The notes beneath the pieces were generated by a model. That model worked only from the letters and a program-made list of their open reading frames with translations, searched no databases and was not told the origin of the DNA. The translations under genes and the position numbers were made by a program. 64,000 bases of DNA, taken from Earliella scabrosa (lineage: Eukaryota > Basidiomycota > Agaricomycetes > Polyporales > Polyporaceae). Shown here one piece after another: positions 47,070 to 57,154 of this stretch. The stretch lies in assembly GCA_022605405.1 (NCBI GenBank), contig JABYQQ010000040.1, positions 1 to 64,000 of the forward strand, given 5' to 3'. Within the stretch, counting starts at the first letter, position 1; every line of letters starts with the position of its first letter.

Positions 47070-48350
47070 ATGACTCTCGCTCTTCCTGTCGAGGTTATTG
47101 AGCATGCTGTGGGGTTCCTGCGAGACGACGTTTACGCTCTATCCAACTGTGCGCTCACATGTTCCTCCCTCCTTACGACCTGTCGTGTTCTCATCTGGAG
47201 CGACATCACGCTACCTGTGATGGGTGGGGATCAGTTCTCACGGCACCCGCGAGTGGACCGCTTTCTGGACCTCCTCCATACCAATCCCGACCTGGCGCAA
47301 CACATCCGATCGCTCACGCTAGAGTGGACGAGGAACGAGCTCGACAAGCCGTTTTGGGACACGGTCGTGGTATGGTTACAGCTGCCACGGCTCCGCCAGC
47401 TGACCTTCCGCGGAATCGCCTTCGACTCCTTTGCCTCCCTTCTTCAGGCGTGCCGCGCACTCCCGCTGGAAACGCTTGTCATTGAGCAGGCCACATGCGT
47501 CACTACACAATTAGCCCCGCTTCTCAAGTATCCCGGCGGGTCTCCTGGACTGGCCGACACCCCCGCTCACGTCAAGCCACCACCATCGCTCAAGCGCCTT
47601 CGAATAGTTCGCGGGGTGTTCTCTAGTTCGGCACTTACTCAACTCGCGAATGTACTTCTGGCGTGGGGCATGCACGAGTCGCTAGAAGAACTCGACTTGG
47701 ACACACACTACCTCAGTTGGAATGTCCAAGTCCCAGCGGATTCGGACGACGAGATGACGAGGAGCTGGGCCAGGCTTCTTGCGGAGATTGGCCCGCGGCT
47801 GCAACGTTACGGCCTAAAGGTACCCCATGCTAGTACGTGCCCTCCTGTTGCACAGGGACCATGCTTATCTGATCATACAGGGAGTAGTGAAGACATGACG
47901 AGAGTGCGACGCACGCTTTGCAGGGTTCTCCCATGCACATACCTCCGGACGCTTTCCCTCCGGGCGAGCCTTCTCGCATACGCCTCCCTGCACAGCCAGG
48001 CAGGCATCCGCCCGTTCGTATTCATTGAGGCCCTCGCTGCCGTCCTCGCATGCGCCGGGCCCTCGCCGTTCCCGCATCTCGAGGAGCTCAAGTTGAGCTG
48101 GACACGCTCTTTCAGAACACTACCTGGGTGTGCCGACGCGTGCGCATTGCTCGTGTTAGCGCTGGTGGAAGACCCGACGAGATACTCGTCGCTACAGCGT
48201 TTGGAGGTTCACTCGCAGGTCGTACGGCTCGGATCGAACGATTCTTGGCTACAGAAGATGGCGCTGGCGGAGTGGGAGACGCTCGTCACTGCACTTGGCG
48301 GTGTAGAGGCGGCCGGGGTGCGTCTTGATGTTGCTGTGACGCTGCCATGA
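47070..48350 (+). CDS. F-box/LRR-like protein (intact paralogue)
   Basis: A single open frame of 426 aa, with an optional 48-bp intron at 47833-47880 (GTACGT...ACAG) that leaves the frame unchanged if removed. The N-terminal F-box-like helix pair reads LPVEVIEHAVGFLRDD and ALSNCALTCSSLL, as in many agaricomycete F-box proteins. The rest is leucine-rich with irregular repeats (LPRLRQLTFRGIAF, LKRLRIVRGVF, LEELDLDTHYLSW, LEELKLSWTRSF, LQRLEVHSQVV). By family it would bind Skp1 and recruit a target to an SCF ubiquitin ligase; the target is unknown. A broken copy lies 3 kb upstream in the same orientation. It is embedded among the coiled-coil genes, which may be coincidence. Confidence 0.75.
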   Translation: MTLALPVEVIEHAVGFLRDDVYALSNCALTCSSLLTTCRVLIWSDITLPVMGGDQFSRHPRVDRFLDLLHTNPDLAQHIRSLTLEWTRNELDKPFWDTVVVWLQLPRLRQLTFRGIAFDSFASLLQACRALPLETLVIEQATCVTTQLAPLLKYPGGSPGLADTPAHVKPPPSLKRLRIVRGVFSSSALTQLANVLLAWGMHESLEELDLDTHYLSWNVQVPADSDDEMTRSWARLLAEIGPRLQRYGLKVPHASTCPPVAQGPCLSDHTGSSEDMTRVRRTLCRVLPCTYLRTLSLRASLLAYASLHSQAGIRPFVFIEALAAVLACAGPSPFPHLEELKLSWTRSFRTLPGCADACALLVLALVEDPTRYSSLQRLEVHSQVVRLGSNDSWLQKMALAEWETLVTALGGVEAAGVRLDVAVTLP

Positions 48351-48637
48351 GATGTCGGTGAGTACCGTGCTGGCGGGTGATAGCATGCACGGATAACTCC
48401 ATGACAGACACGCACCTCACTGCCGCACCCCCTTGTCGGATACAGATGAAGGGAGCTGCTATTTGCTCAACCACATTTTTCGGGCTGATAATAACAAGGG
48501 GTATTTATTGTGGGGAACACAACAGTTGCTACAATGATACTAGTTCTCAGAATACAGGGAAAGCAAGATCGATGAAGCGCAGTGACGAAAGTGAGTCATG
48601 ACGATGAACCACGAAGCTGCCACAGAAATGCAGGGAA

Positions 48638-51374
48638 CTAGATGAACACCTTTGCCTTCTTGCGGAACACAGGGTTCTCCTTTATTGCGCTCTCGATCTG
48701 TTCCGTAGTCTGCCTCACCTGCTCTTCCTCAGCGCGATGGACGATCTCCTCGATCTGTCGAGATTGCGGTAAGATGCTACCAAGCGACTTCTCGAGCGCT
48801 TCAATTCGGTGCTGGATATCCTCTTCGTTCGCGTGCATGCGCTATACGGAGACAATAAAGATGGGGAGCACCTTGGGGGTCGATCAGCAGATAACGTACC
48901 TCAGAGACAAGCGTGACGATTTGGTCGCTTGCCCCCTGCGCCCACTCCTGAATCTCCTGACCCGCTGCCGCGATCGCATTGTAGTCGTTGGAGCCGACGA
49001 GCTTGCCCATGCCGAGGAGCATGTTCACACCTGGATGGACGTTGCTGTCGTAAAGGGTGACGTACATCTAGAAAGAGTCGGAGTTCAGCCTCTTCATGCT
49101 ACGCAGGCAGCGATGAGCACTCACGTCACTGATGTTCTCTACGACTCTGCTGATTTTCGCTGTCGAGAGAGCATGGTTGTAGATGGCCTGAGGCGTGCAA
49201 GTGAGCATGGGTATATGCAGCAATCATGGTTCGATCTGTACCTGACGTGCCCATGCATCCAAGGAGACGCCGCCGAGCTTCTGCACCTCCTTCCCAGAGC
49301 CACCCTCGATCGCAGTGGCGTCCCGCACGATTTGGATGAACTGATCGGCAGCTTCCTTGAGGGTGATGGAGACAAGATTGTTCACAGCATCGAAGAAGTG
49401 GACGAGGTTGTTGAGGTACCTCTTGAGCTCGCAGAGGAAGTCGATAGCTCGGAGCAGAATTGCCGTGATCTCCTCCCACTATCCATGCACCACCGTCAGT
49501 CAGAAGCGCACACCAAGCGACCCGCGGCTCTGAACGAAGTCACGTACGTTCTGCTTCTGAATGTCGACGCTCGCGATCTGCGCGAGGATATCGCCGAGCT
49601 GCCCAGTGACTTCCATGAGCTTGTCCGATGCAGCCTTCGAGCTCTCCCTACTGGCGCTCAGCTGCGCCTGCGTCACGGCAAGACGGTACTGTGCGTTCCT
49701 GGTGTGCAGCTCGGCGGTGCTGCCACTCGCGGAGTAGTTCGGCTCGGGCAGGAACGCGTTCGACCCGATATGAGAGGTGCCGAGCTTCAGATCGGCTTGG
49801 GTGGCGAAGGCGACTACTTCTCCTCGCCAGGCAGAGACCTCGGCAATGAGCCGCTCCATGTCAGCCTGAATACCTGGGGGTACGACCTCCACGAGCCTAC
49901 GCGCAAACTGACCGCAGGCACCCGTCAGCGCCCGCTGTGTTGTGTCATCCGGAGACTGACCTGGAAGCCTTTGCGAGACAAAGACAGAGCCTTACTTGTT
50001 GCTTGTCGGGCGTACTTGTGATTGGGCTTGATACTCTTGTACACTTCGTCGAACCCGACTTTGGCTGCAATGCAGCCGCCCGCTTGATGAGACCTGATCT
50101 CGTTCCAATTGAGGCGACCATCTTCTCCAGGAGTCAGGAGCGCATCGAGCATCTCTGCGTAGTTCCTGATTGCGGACGCCTTCTGGTATCCTGGATCGAG
50201 GGCGTCGGAGGTGTCGACCGAAGGTTCGCGGCGACGGGGAGCGTTAGAGTTGCTTGGTGATCCAGACGATGACGATCTTTTGCCGACAAGACCAAGAGTG
50301 ACCACGCTCAATGTGCTCTAAATGGGCGTAAGAATCTGCTAGCCTCTGAATTTGCGTGCGCGAAGATATGTACCTTCGCCATGTCGAACAGTTCAAGCCC
50401 AACCAGACTCCAGGCTAAGTCGCAGAACGTATGATGAGTACGGCAAACCGTAGTGTGATCACAGCGCACGACATACCGCCAGGCATGGAATGTGCAGCAT
50501 CGTTGAACTGCTTCTGCGCGTTCGTGAAGTCCTCGCGCGCCTTTTGGGCAGCATCCGCGCTCAGCTTCTTGATCTCCTCGGCAGCTTCCTGCTCCTTCGC
50601 GAGAAAGGCCTTGCGAAGGTCCGCCTCCCGGATGCGACCCTCGTTCTCCCCTTCCACGCGATGAGTCCATCAGGAATGCCCAACAACTGCCGAGCAGGAC
50701 GTACCTTGCGTTGCCGCGCACGATTCGTGGATCTCCATGATGAGCTCCAGCAGCTGGTTGAACACGATGTCCGTCTCCTTCGCCTTTGCGAGGCACGCCT
50801 GGATCGTCCTGCTCAGCGCCGAGATCTGGTTTGGGAGGTGCCGCTGAATGGCCATCTCGTTCTGGCGGGGCGTGTTGTCGTCGTGCCCGACGAGGAGCTG
50901 GACGATATTGTTCACGCCCGGGCGGACCGCCGCGCACCGCTTGTTGATCTCGTCGAAGTTGACGAAGGACTTGTTCAGGGCGAGAGCGCCAGAGTTGACG
51001 AGCTGCATGATCGTCGCGCGGAAGCTGTCGGGGTAGCGGACGTGCTTGAAGCCTTCCTTTGGCTGCACGAGCTTGAAGTCTGTCGCTGTCGCGACGAGTG
51101 TGAGCTGACCTGTATGCGCGTGTGCGGTGTCAGAGGATGAGCGAGCGAACGCAGGGCGTGACGGCTGGGCTAACCGAGTATGGAGACGGCCATGGGGGCC
51201 GGGACGAGCACTTCAGCCGAAGGGAATGCATAGGCAGTCCTACGACTCAGACTTCAGCAACGACTGCCAATGATTCAAACGAAATTGTACTTACTTGAGT
51301 GCAAAGTCGCGCACTTCGTCTGCTCCTGACTGGGTCTCGGCGACCCGGTCGTCAAACTGTTGTGCGGACGACAT
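48638..51374 (-). CDS. Large multi-exon helical protein (gene B)
   Basis: About eleven exons with short introns give an estimated 700 aa; the model is approximate. The start ATG is at 51372-51374. Exons seen include 51295-51374, 51175-51239, 50705-51109, about 50477-50655, 50374-50415, about 50002-50323, about 49553-49935, about 49240-49481, about 49125-49188, about 48899-49067, and the last one ending at 48638. Almost all of it is predicted helical, with Ala/Glu/Gln-rich segments such as KEQEAAEEIKKLSADAAQKA and EDIQHRIEALEKSL. The third exon is more conserved-looking and globular (YPDSFRATIMQLVNSGALAL, LLELIMEIHESC). No signal peptide is seen. No family is recognised with certainty. Its position between copies A and C, in the same orientation, suggests a partner role. 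Confidence 0.55.
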
Positions 51375-52014
51375 TCTCGTAGGTGTCAAGGCGTAACACA
51401 GCGATGGCTTACTGCCGCGGAGCGGTATTGTACTTCTGCTACCGCAGCACGGGCAATCGGAGAACGGAATTCACGAGGCAACCTTATATCGTGGAAGGTG
51501 CGGATATGAGTGCACAGCAACTGTCGTGCGGTCCAAGTGAGCACAGAAGGGAAGTTGGAAGCAAGACTGCATTGACGTACCCCTGAACCCTAGTGGCATG
51601 AGAAACAAGGTGTCTGGTGAGTACCTGGGACCCTATGAACAGGCGTGATCATTGCAACATTAAGTTTGGGTGCTCGAACTGCAGCCTCGTTTGTGGGGTA
51701 CAAGGGCACGCGGGGCAGCCGCAGCGTCGAGTTCGCGCAGATCCCCCAGGGTGGAATGATCCCAGCGACGTGTGGTCAGGGACCGCCTTCTATCCCCCTT
51801 CTAGGTCTGGTTCTGGCTTGCTCCGTGACGGACAGAAACAGAGAGGGTGGACTGGATACGACAACATAGGTTTGCGCACCAAGAGAGCCGAACGATCCTC
51901 GACCCGTCGTCCTTGTTATGACGGTGTCATGTATCTACCAAGTTTGGATGGAGTTGCGTTGCGATGAAGGAGAATAAACTGACCAGGATTCGGGTGCTAC
52001 ATCCTGAAGAACCA
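51375..52014. other. Intergenic region between gene B and copy C
   Basis: Gene B upstream region, with a TATAAGG-type sequence near 51483, and copy C 3' flank. No further gene is supported. Confidence 0.45.
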
Positions 52015-53108
52015 TCAGACAAAAATCTGGAGGCGACGTATAGTAGCGACTCTACGATCAAGCGCGCCAAGTGCAGCATCATCGAGTCGAGCGAGAGGCC
52101 CCTGGAACATCGCGTCCGCCTTCAGAGCACCGACGACCCCACGGATCCCACTGACGACGTTGCGCATCGAGGACATCGTCGAGATCGTCTCCGAGCTGCT
52201 CAGCGCGGCATTGACTGTGTGTAGGCAATCGTTGATGCGCTGCGACAAGTCCGCGAGCTCCGCGCGCGTGCTCTGTAGCTGACGTCCGTACGCAGCTAGG
52301 CCTGCGGAGCGCTGGTGCAACCGCATGGCCTGGGAGGAGAGTCGCGAGTTCTCGTCGAGCTCGCGGGCAAGCTGGTCCTGCTGGGCTTGCAGCTGAGCGC
52401 GCGCCGCTGGAAGCTGAGATTCGATGGCGTGGATAGTGCGCGCCCTGCTATCGATGGCGCTCTCGAGAGCGGTGAGGTCAACAGCGAGGAGCGCAACGGA
52501 GACGACAGGCGCAAAGAACAGCGAGGCAACCGCCTGGCACGCGAACGCTAATATTCAGCAGACAGACGCTGAAGAATAGATTGATATACGTACTCCAACG
52601 CGCACGGCGTTTCGCCTCCTGCGCTCCCTGCGAAGCTTGCGGCGAGCGTTTGAGAGTTCGTCCTGGGCGGACGATAGGTTCTCTTGCGCGTTATGAATGT
52701 CGGCTTCAAGAGTGTTGATGCGCGACTGGGTGGCGTTGATGTGCGCATCGGTTTGGCAGAGCTGGGTAGACATGTCCCGAACGGATGCTTGAACTCCGGC
52801 TGCTTCCACAAGGTTCGCAGAGAGGCAGTCCCCTGTCTCCTTGAGCCAAGTTGACGTCTTCTCCGACGCCGCATGCAGAGCCTTGCACGGGTCATCAGCA
52901 ACTACGGGGCTAAGGAGAGGGGGATGAAACTTACGTCGACCACTGTCTTGCTGGACTTGAGGAATTGGTCGACCGTGGATTGTGGGTAGTTGACGTCGAG
53001 AATGTCAGAGGAGAGGGGGTTGTCCCGGTGCAGCACGAGGACAATCTCGTTTATCGCTTGGATAGAACGCTGCACGTCGCTAACGATGACCGGCCTGTAG
53101 TGCACCAT
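52015..53108 (-). CDS. Coiled-coil / hydrophobic segment / coiled-coil protein (copy C)
   Basis: Three exons (52935-53108, 52590-52881, 52015-52547) splice to 332 aa, the same length as copy A. The N-terminal block has NPLSSDILDVNYPQSTVDQF. A long charged coiled coil rich in Asn, Glu and Arg follows, then a central hydrophobic segment (AVASLFFAPVVSVALLAVDL) at the start of exon 3. A second coiled coil and the conserved tail (LSQRINDCLHTVNAALSSS; SSMRNVVSGIRGVVGALKAD) complete it. No signal peptide is seen. The first intron has a normal GTAAGT donor at 52934. The closest relative is copy D, 1.3 kb further right, and the similarity is visible at nucleotide level. Function unknown; a membrane-inserting helical protein is one reading. 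Confidence 0.65.
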
Positions 53109-54385
53109 GGCGAGCAAAGACGCAGAAAGGCCTGAGTGATGATGAGCTTAAAGCTCGGTTGACAGTCTGCATGTTCTCACGGTTGACGCGTTTTCATTCT
53201 GTGATTATGTTCCTAATATCAGCACAAGTACTGCAAGAGTCGAAACTGAGACATCCTACAAACTTTGCGTGTCGACACGGGGGGTCCGAAGTGACCCTAG
53301 TTCTTCATGATCGGCGCACGGTGTGCATCTGTTGCCGGTAGCATGGTGGTGTCAATCTCCGCTTCGTGAAGAAGTTCACCCGGTATCGCTGTCTTCTGTG
53401 GGACATTGAGCCAGAGGTTCAGCGGCGGAGGAAGAGGGCATATGGCTTGGGGACGATATCCGCGGTCCAGACTGGACCAAGGGGTTCTATCGGAGGTAAC
53501 AGAAATTGGGGCGGAACTATGATCTCCGCTGTGACCTTTTGGCGGAGCCTTGTCGGAGTCTCCGTGTCGTTGACGCCGGACGGTTCTGCGCGCCGCGCGC
53601 TCTTCTTCCTTCCTATGTAATTCCTTCCACTCCGACCGTGCCAGCTTGCCTGATGCCTTGTATCGAACGTGCAGCACGACTAGTCTCACCTCAGTACCTA
53701 CCTTCTAGCAAGCCTTTGGCAAGACTACGGCGCCGGGATCTTCTTCCAAACTGCGAATCTGAAGAAGCAGTAAACGCGTGGCGAGAGCCGTTCCCAACCT
53801 CCCCTGTAGGAGAAGCAAAGGGTTTGTAGCTCTCATCAAGCTCTCGACAACAAGGTATGTATTCAGCCGCATCCAAATCATTCGTCGATGTTGCGAGGGT
53901 TTTCCTGTAGATTAGCCAAGTCTTCCATCACTATACGCTTGCCAGACGTTTACTTCCTTATCATGCGGAACAAGTAGACTTAATATAATGGAGCGTCAGC
54001 TCTGCGGTCCATTTCTCCGTCAACCTTCCGGCAATGACAACTATCGTATTCCATTACCATTGGCAGCATTGAGGTAGTCTGTGATCCGGCCGTATCCATC
54101 TACTACGTACATCGTGGCATATCCAGCCGAGTGTATTTGCTCGAGCATGATAATTCATTTAGGGCCGTACATCTTCTCCTATCTATGAAGGTTGGACGCT
54201 GAGGGCAAAGGAGGGCCGTCGCAACGTTATGTATATATCAAGCGAGCTTTGATAGCAGCGCTACGTAGGATTACTTGGCCCAGCCACACTACTACTAGTG
54301 ACTACAGACACTGGACAACGAGCACATGCATATGGAGAAGTGAATGAGGGGCAGCCACTACTACAAAGAAAGTTCCGAACAACCT
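53109..54385. other. Intergenic region between copies C and D
   Basis: No supported gene. Short segments such as GATCTCCGCTGTGA near 53520 are loosely repeated upstream of copy D (near 55695), consistent with a tandem duplication that carried the promoter along. Confidence 0.4.
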
Positions 54386-55479
54386 TTAGACCGCGATCTG
54401 GAGGCGACGAATGTTAGCAACTCTGCGGTCAAGCGCGCCCAGTGCAGTATCGTCGAGCTGGGCGAGTGGCCCCTGGAACATCGCGTCGGCCTTCAGAGCG
54501 CCGGCGACCCCGCGAATCCCAGTGACGACATTGCGCATCGAGGACATCGACGCGATCGTCTTCGAGCTGCTCAGCGCGGCATTGACCGTGTGCAGACAAT
54601 CGTTGATGCGCTTCGACAGCTCCGCGAGCTCCCCGCGCGCGGTCTCGAGCCGGCGAGCGTCGGCGGCCAGGCCCGTCGCGCGCTGGTTTAGCTGGGTGAT
54701 TTGAGTGGAGAGTTGCGAGCTCTCGTTGCGCTCGCGGGTGAGCTGGGCGTGCTGGGCCTCGAGTTGGGCGCGAGAGGCGGAGAGCTGGGACTCGATGGTG
54801 TGGACGGTGTTTTTCCGACTGTCCACGGCGCTCTGGAGAGCGGTGAGGTCAACAGCGAGGAGCGCGACGGAGACCACGGGGGCGAAGAACAGCGATGCAA
54901 CAGCCTGACATGCAACGCTTGACGTTGAGTAGGGACGCGCTGCAGGAAACATACATATACGTACTCCGACGCGGACGGTATCACGCCTTCTGCGTTCCCT
55001 GCTAAGCTTGTTGCGAGCGTTCGAAAGCTCGTTCTGAGCAGACGATAGGTTCCCTTGCGCATTACCGATGTCGGCTTGGAGGGTATTGATGCGCGACTGG
55101 GTGGCATTGATGTACTCATTAGTTCGGCGGAGGTGCGTAGACGTCTCCCGAATGGCGGTTTGAACTCCGTTTGTTTCAACGAGGTTCCGAGAGAGACGGT
55201 CTCCTGTCTCCTTGAGCCAAGTTGACGCCTTCTCCGACGCCGCATGGAGAGCCTTGCACGAGTCATCAGCAACTACGGGGCTAAGAAGAGGGAGATGATA
55301 CTTGCGTCGACCACTGCCTTGCTGGACTTCAGGAATTGGTCGACCGTGGACTGAGGGTAGTTGACGTCGACAATGTCTGAAGAGAGGGGCTTGTCGCGCT
55401 GAAGCGAGACGACTATCTCGTTCACCGCGCCAATGGAGCGTTGCACATCGCCAACAATGAGGGGCTTGTACTGTTCCAT
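54386..55479 (-). CDS. Coiled-coil / hydrophobic segment / coiled-coil protein (copy D)
   Basis: Copy D is the closest paralogue of copy C and carries the same blocks: N-terminal KPLSSDIVDVNYPQSTVDQF, a first coiled coil, a hydrophobic AVASLFFAPVVSVALLAVDL, a second coiled coil and an NDCLHTVNAALSSS tail. The first exon (55306-55479) ends at a GCAAGT donor where copy C has GTAAGT, so a GC-AG intron is likely. The second intron of copy C has no in-frame equivalent here, but reading straight through is open (54386-55252), giving about 346 aa with a short insertion just before the hydrophobic segment. A TATATATA at 55539-55546 lies 60 bp upstream of the ATG. Confidence 0.62.
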
Positions 55480-55538
55480 GAGAAGAGGAGTTGGACAATT
55501 GGAGATGCTATGAAGACCAAGGGGCGGGTGGTCAATCT

Positions 55539-55546
55539 ATATATAC
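55539..55546 (-). promoter_or_regulatory. TATA box of copy D
   Basis: TATATATA, 60 bp upstream of the copy D start codon. Confidence 0.45.
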
Positions 55547-56428
55547 GCATGTCAACGGTACTACCGCAAAGGCCTGGGTAGCAGAGACACATGTAATTCT
55601 GTGTCATCGTGCGTCAGCGCGTCAGACATTGGAAGGAAGAAGGGTCTTCGAAGTGGCTGCGCGTCTGCTGTAAGCGGCGTGGTGGTTCGCTCGAAGTCAA
55701 TTTCCGCTGTGTGATCTCCGCTGACGATCCTGTGGCCAGTCCTCCCATCCGTATAAGGCAAGCCTTGGGAGGTTGGGATAGCGAAGTCGTCGAAGTATCG
55801 AACCTGGAGATCTAAAAGGCAAGTTGCGTAGATGTTCCTGTCAGCATGTAGGAGCTTGAGGCTGATGATGACATCACCTACCTGGCATGCGTGCTCGAGC
55901 AGGCATCCCTCTTAGGCAGATTGACGCAAAGCATGAGCGATGCATGAGCAGATGGTGACTCGGCCATCGACTAGGTTCGGAGCAAGTCCTTAGTTGCTTG
56001 ACTGGCGCTTGCTTTGCCATACAGCACTTCCGGAGAGCGGAACAAATACGAGACGAATATGGGGATACGGAAGGGACCGTGTAGTCAGGTAGTAGCTACA
56101 CGTATATGAGTGACGGTACGAGTGTCCGAGACCAGAAAGAGTAGTGAGGTTCGAGGAGACTCGAGCGGGTGTCCGCGAGGAGATGATGGTCGGAAGAGAA
56201 AGCAAAACTGGATAATGTCAGGTGGTATCAATCATCGGTCATTTCTTTTGCTGCTCTTACCGGCGGGATCGAGCATCGGTCCCCACCGTTTTACAGCTCA
56301 TCATCCGCCCGCTCGTTTGCCTTCAAACTGCATACATATACGGACCTTCTCTACCTCAATCCAGGAAAATTGTCTATAGGGCCATTTGGTGCTTCGTTGC
56401 AGGAGGACTATCCTTCATTTCTACCTTG
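55547..56428. other. Intergenic region
   Basis: No supported gene between copy D and the small hypothetical frame at 56429. Confidence 0.4.
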
Positions 56429-56730
56429 CTAGTTGCCCGCATCCTGTTGGGCGCTAGACTGTTGGGCCGCCGCCTTACTGATTTCGGTATCCCGCCGTTC
56501 CTGCTGGTAACGCCGCCTCTTGCAGTTTGCGTCAATCGCAGCCATGCAACGGCGAAACAGAAATTTATATGCAGTGTGAGGGTATGATAGACCTCTACCT
56601 TAAAGCCTTGAGTGCCGAAAGCATGCTCGAGATTGCTCTGTAAAACTTGCGGGACAGGAATGTGATTTTTGCGCGGACCGGAGCGCCAAATCACCCGGAC
56701 AAAAGGGTGGATCAACGGAGACGAAAGCAT
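56429..56730 (-). CDS. Small hypothetical protein, unrecognised
   Basis: A two-exon model of about 75-80 aa. The first exon starts at an ATG at 56728-56730 and has a non-random look (RVIWRSGPRKNHIPVPQVLQ, then HAFGTQGFKVE). A short intron (a GTCTAT donor, acceptor CAAG near 56520) leads into RRRYQQERRDTEISKAAAQQ and TAG at 56429-56431. The C-terminal part is a charged helix rich in Arg, Gln and Ala. The donor is weak and no family is recognised, so this may be a fragment of an older gene. Confidence 0.3.
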
Positions 56731-57154
56731 TATTCAAGTCCTTACTATGGACTTATATTCCTGCGGACGGAATCGCGATATGGGATGACCAGTGACTAAT
56801 GCCACCTGACAACATTCGGCCTTGCGAAGAGAAAACTGACTAGCGCTCACGGGTGTTGCTCGTTTGGACTCCGGGCGTCTAGGATACCATATGTGGTGAA
56901 CCACAAAAGCAGGTCGCGCGCGCGAGCCGGAGCGACGAAAGTAGCTATAGAACTACCGTGAATGGATACTACGGTATATTAAAAGAGGTAGCGATGCTAG
57001 ATGAATGAATGCGGAAAGGATAGGAGGTCTGGATGGAAGGCTTACGGTCGCGGAGGAATCGATCTGTACTGGTTGGTGAACGTCGGGAGGTCGTCCATGG
57101 TGGAGTGCGAGACCGGATGTACACGCGCAGCGGGCGCGCAGTGCGCCTCATGGC
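56731..57154. other. Intergenic region downstream of CE6
   Basis: Nothing supported beyond the CE6 3' flank. Confidence 0.4.
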
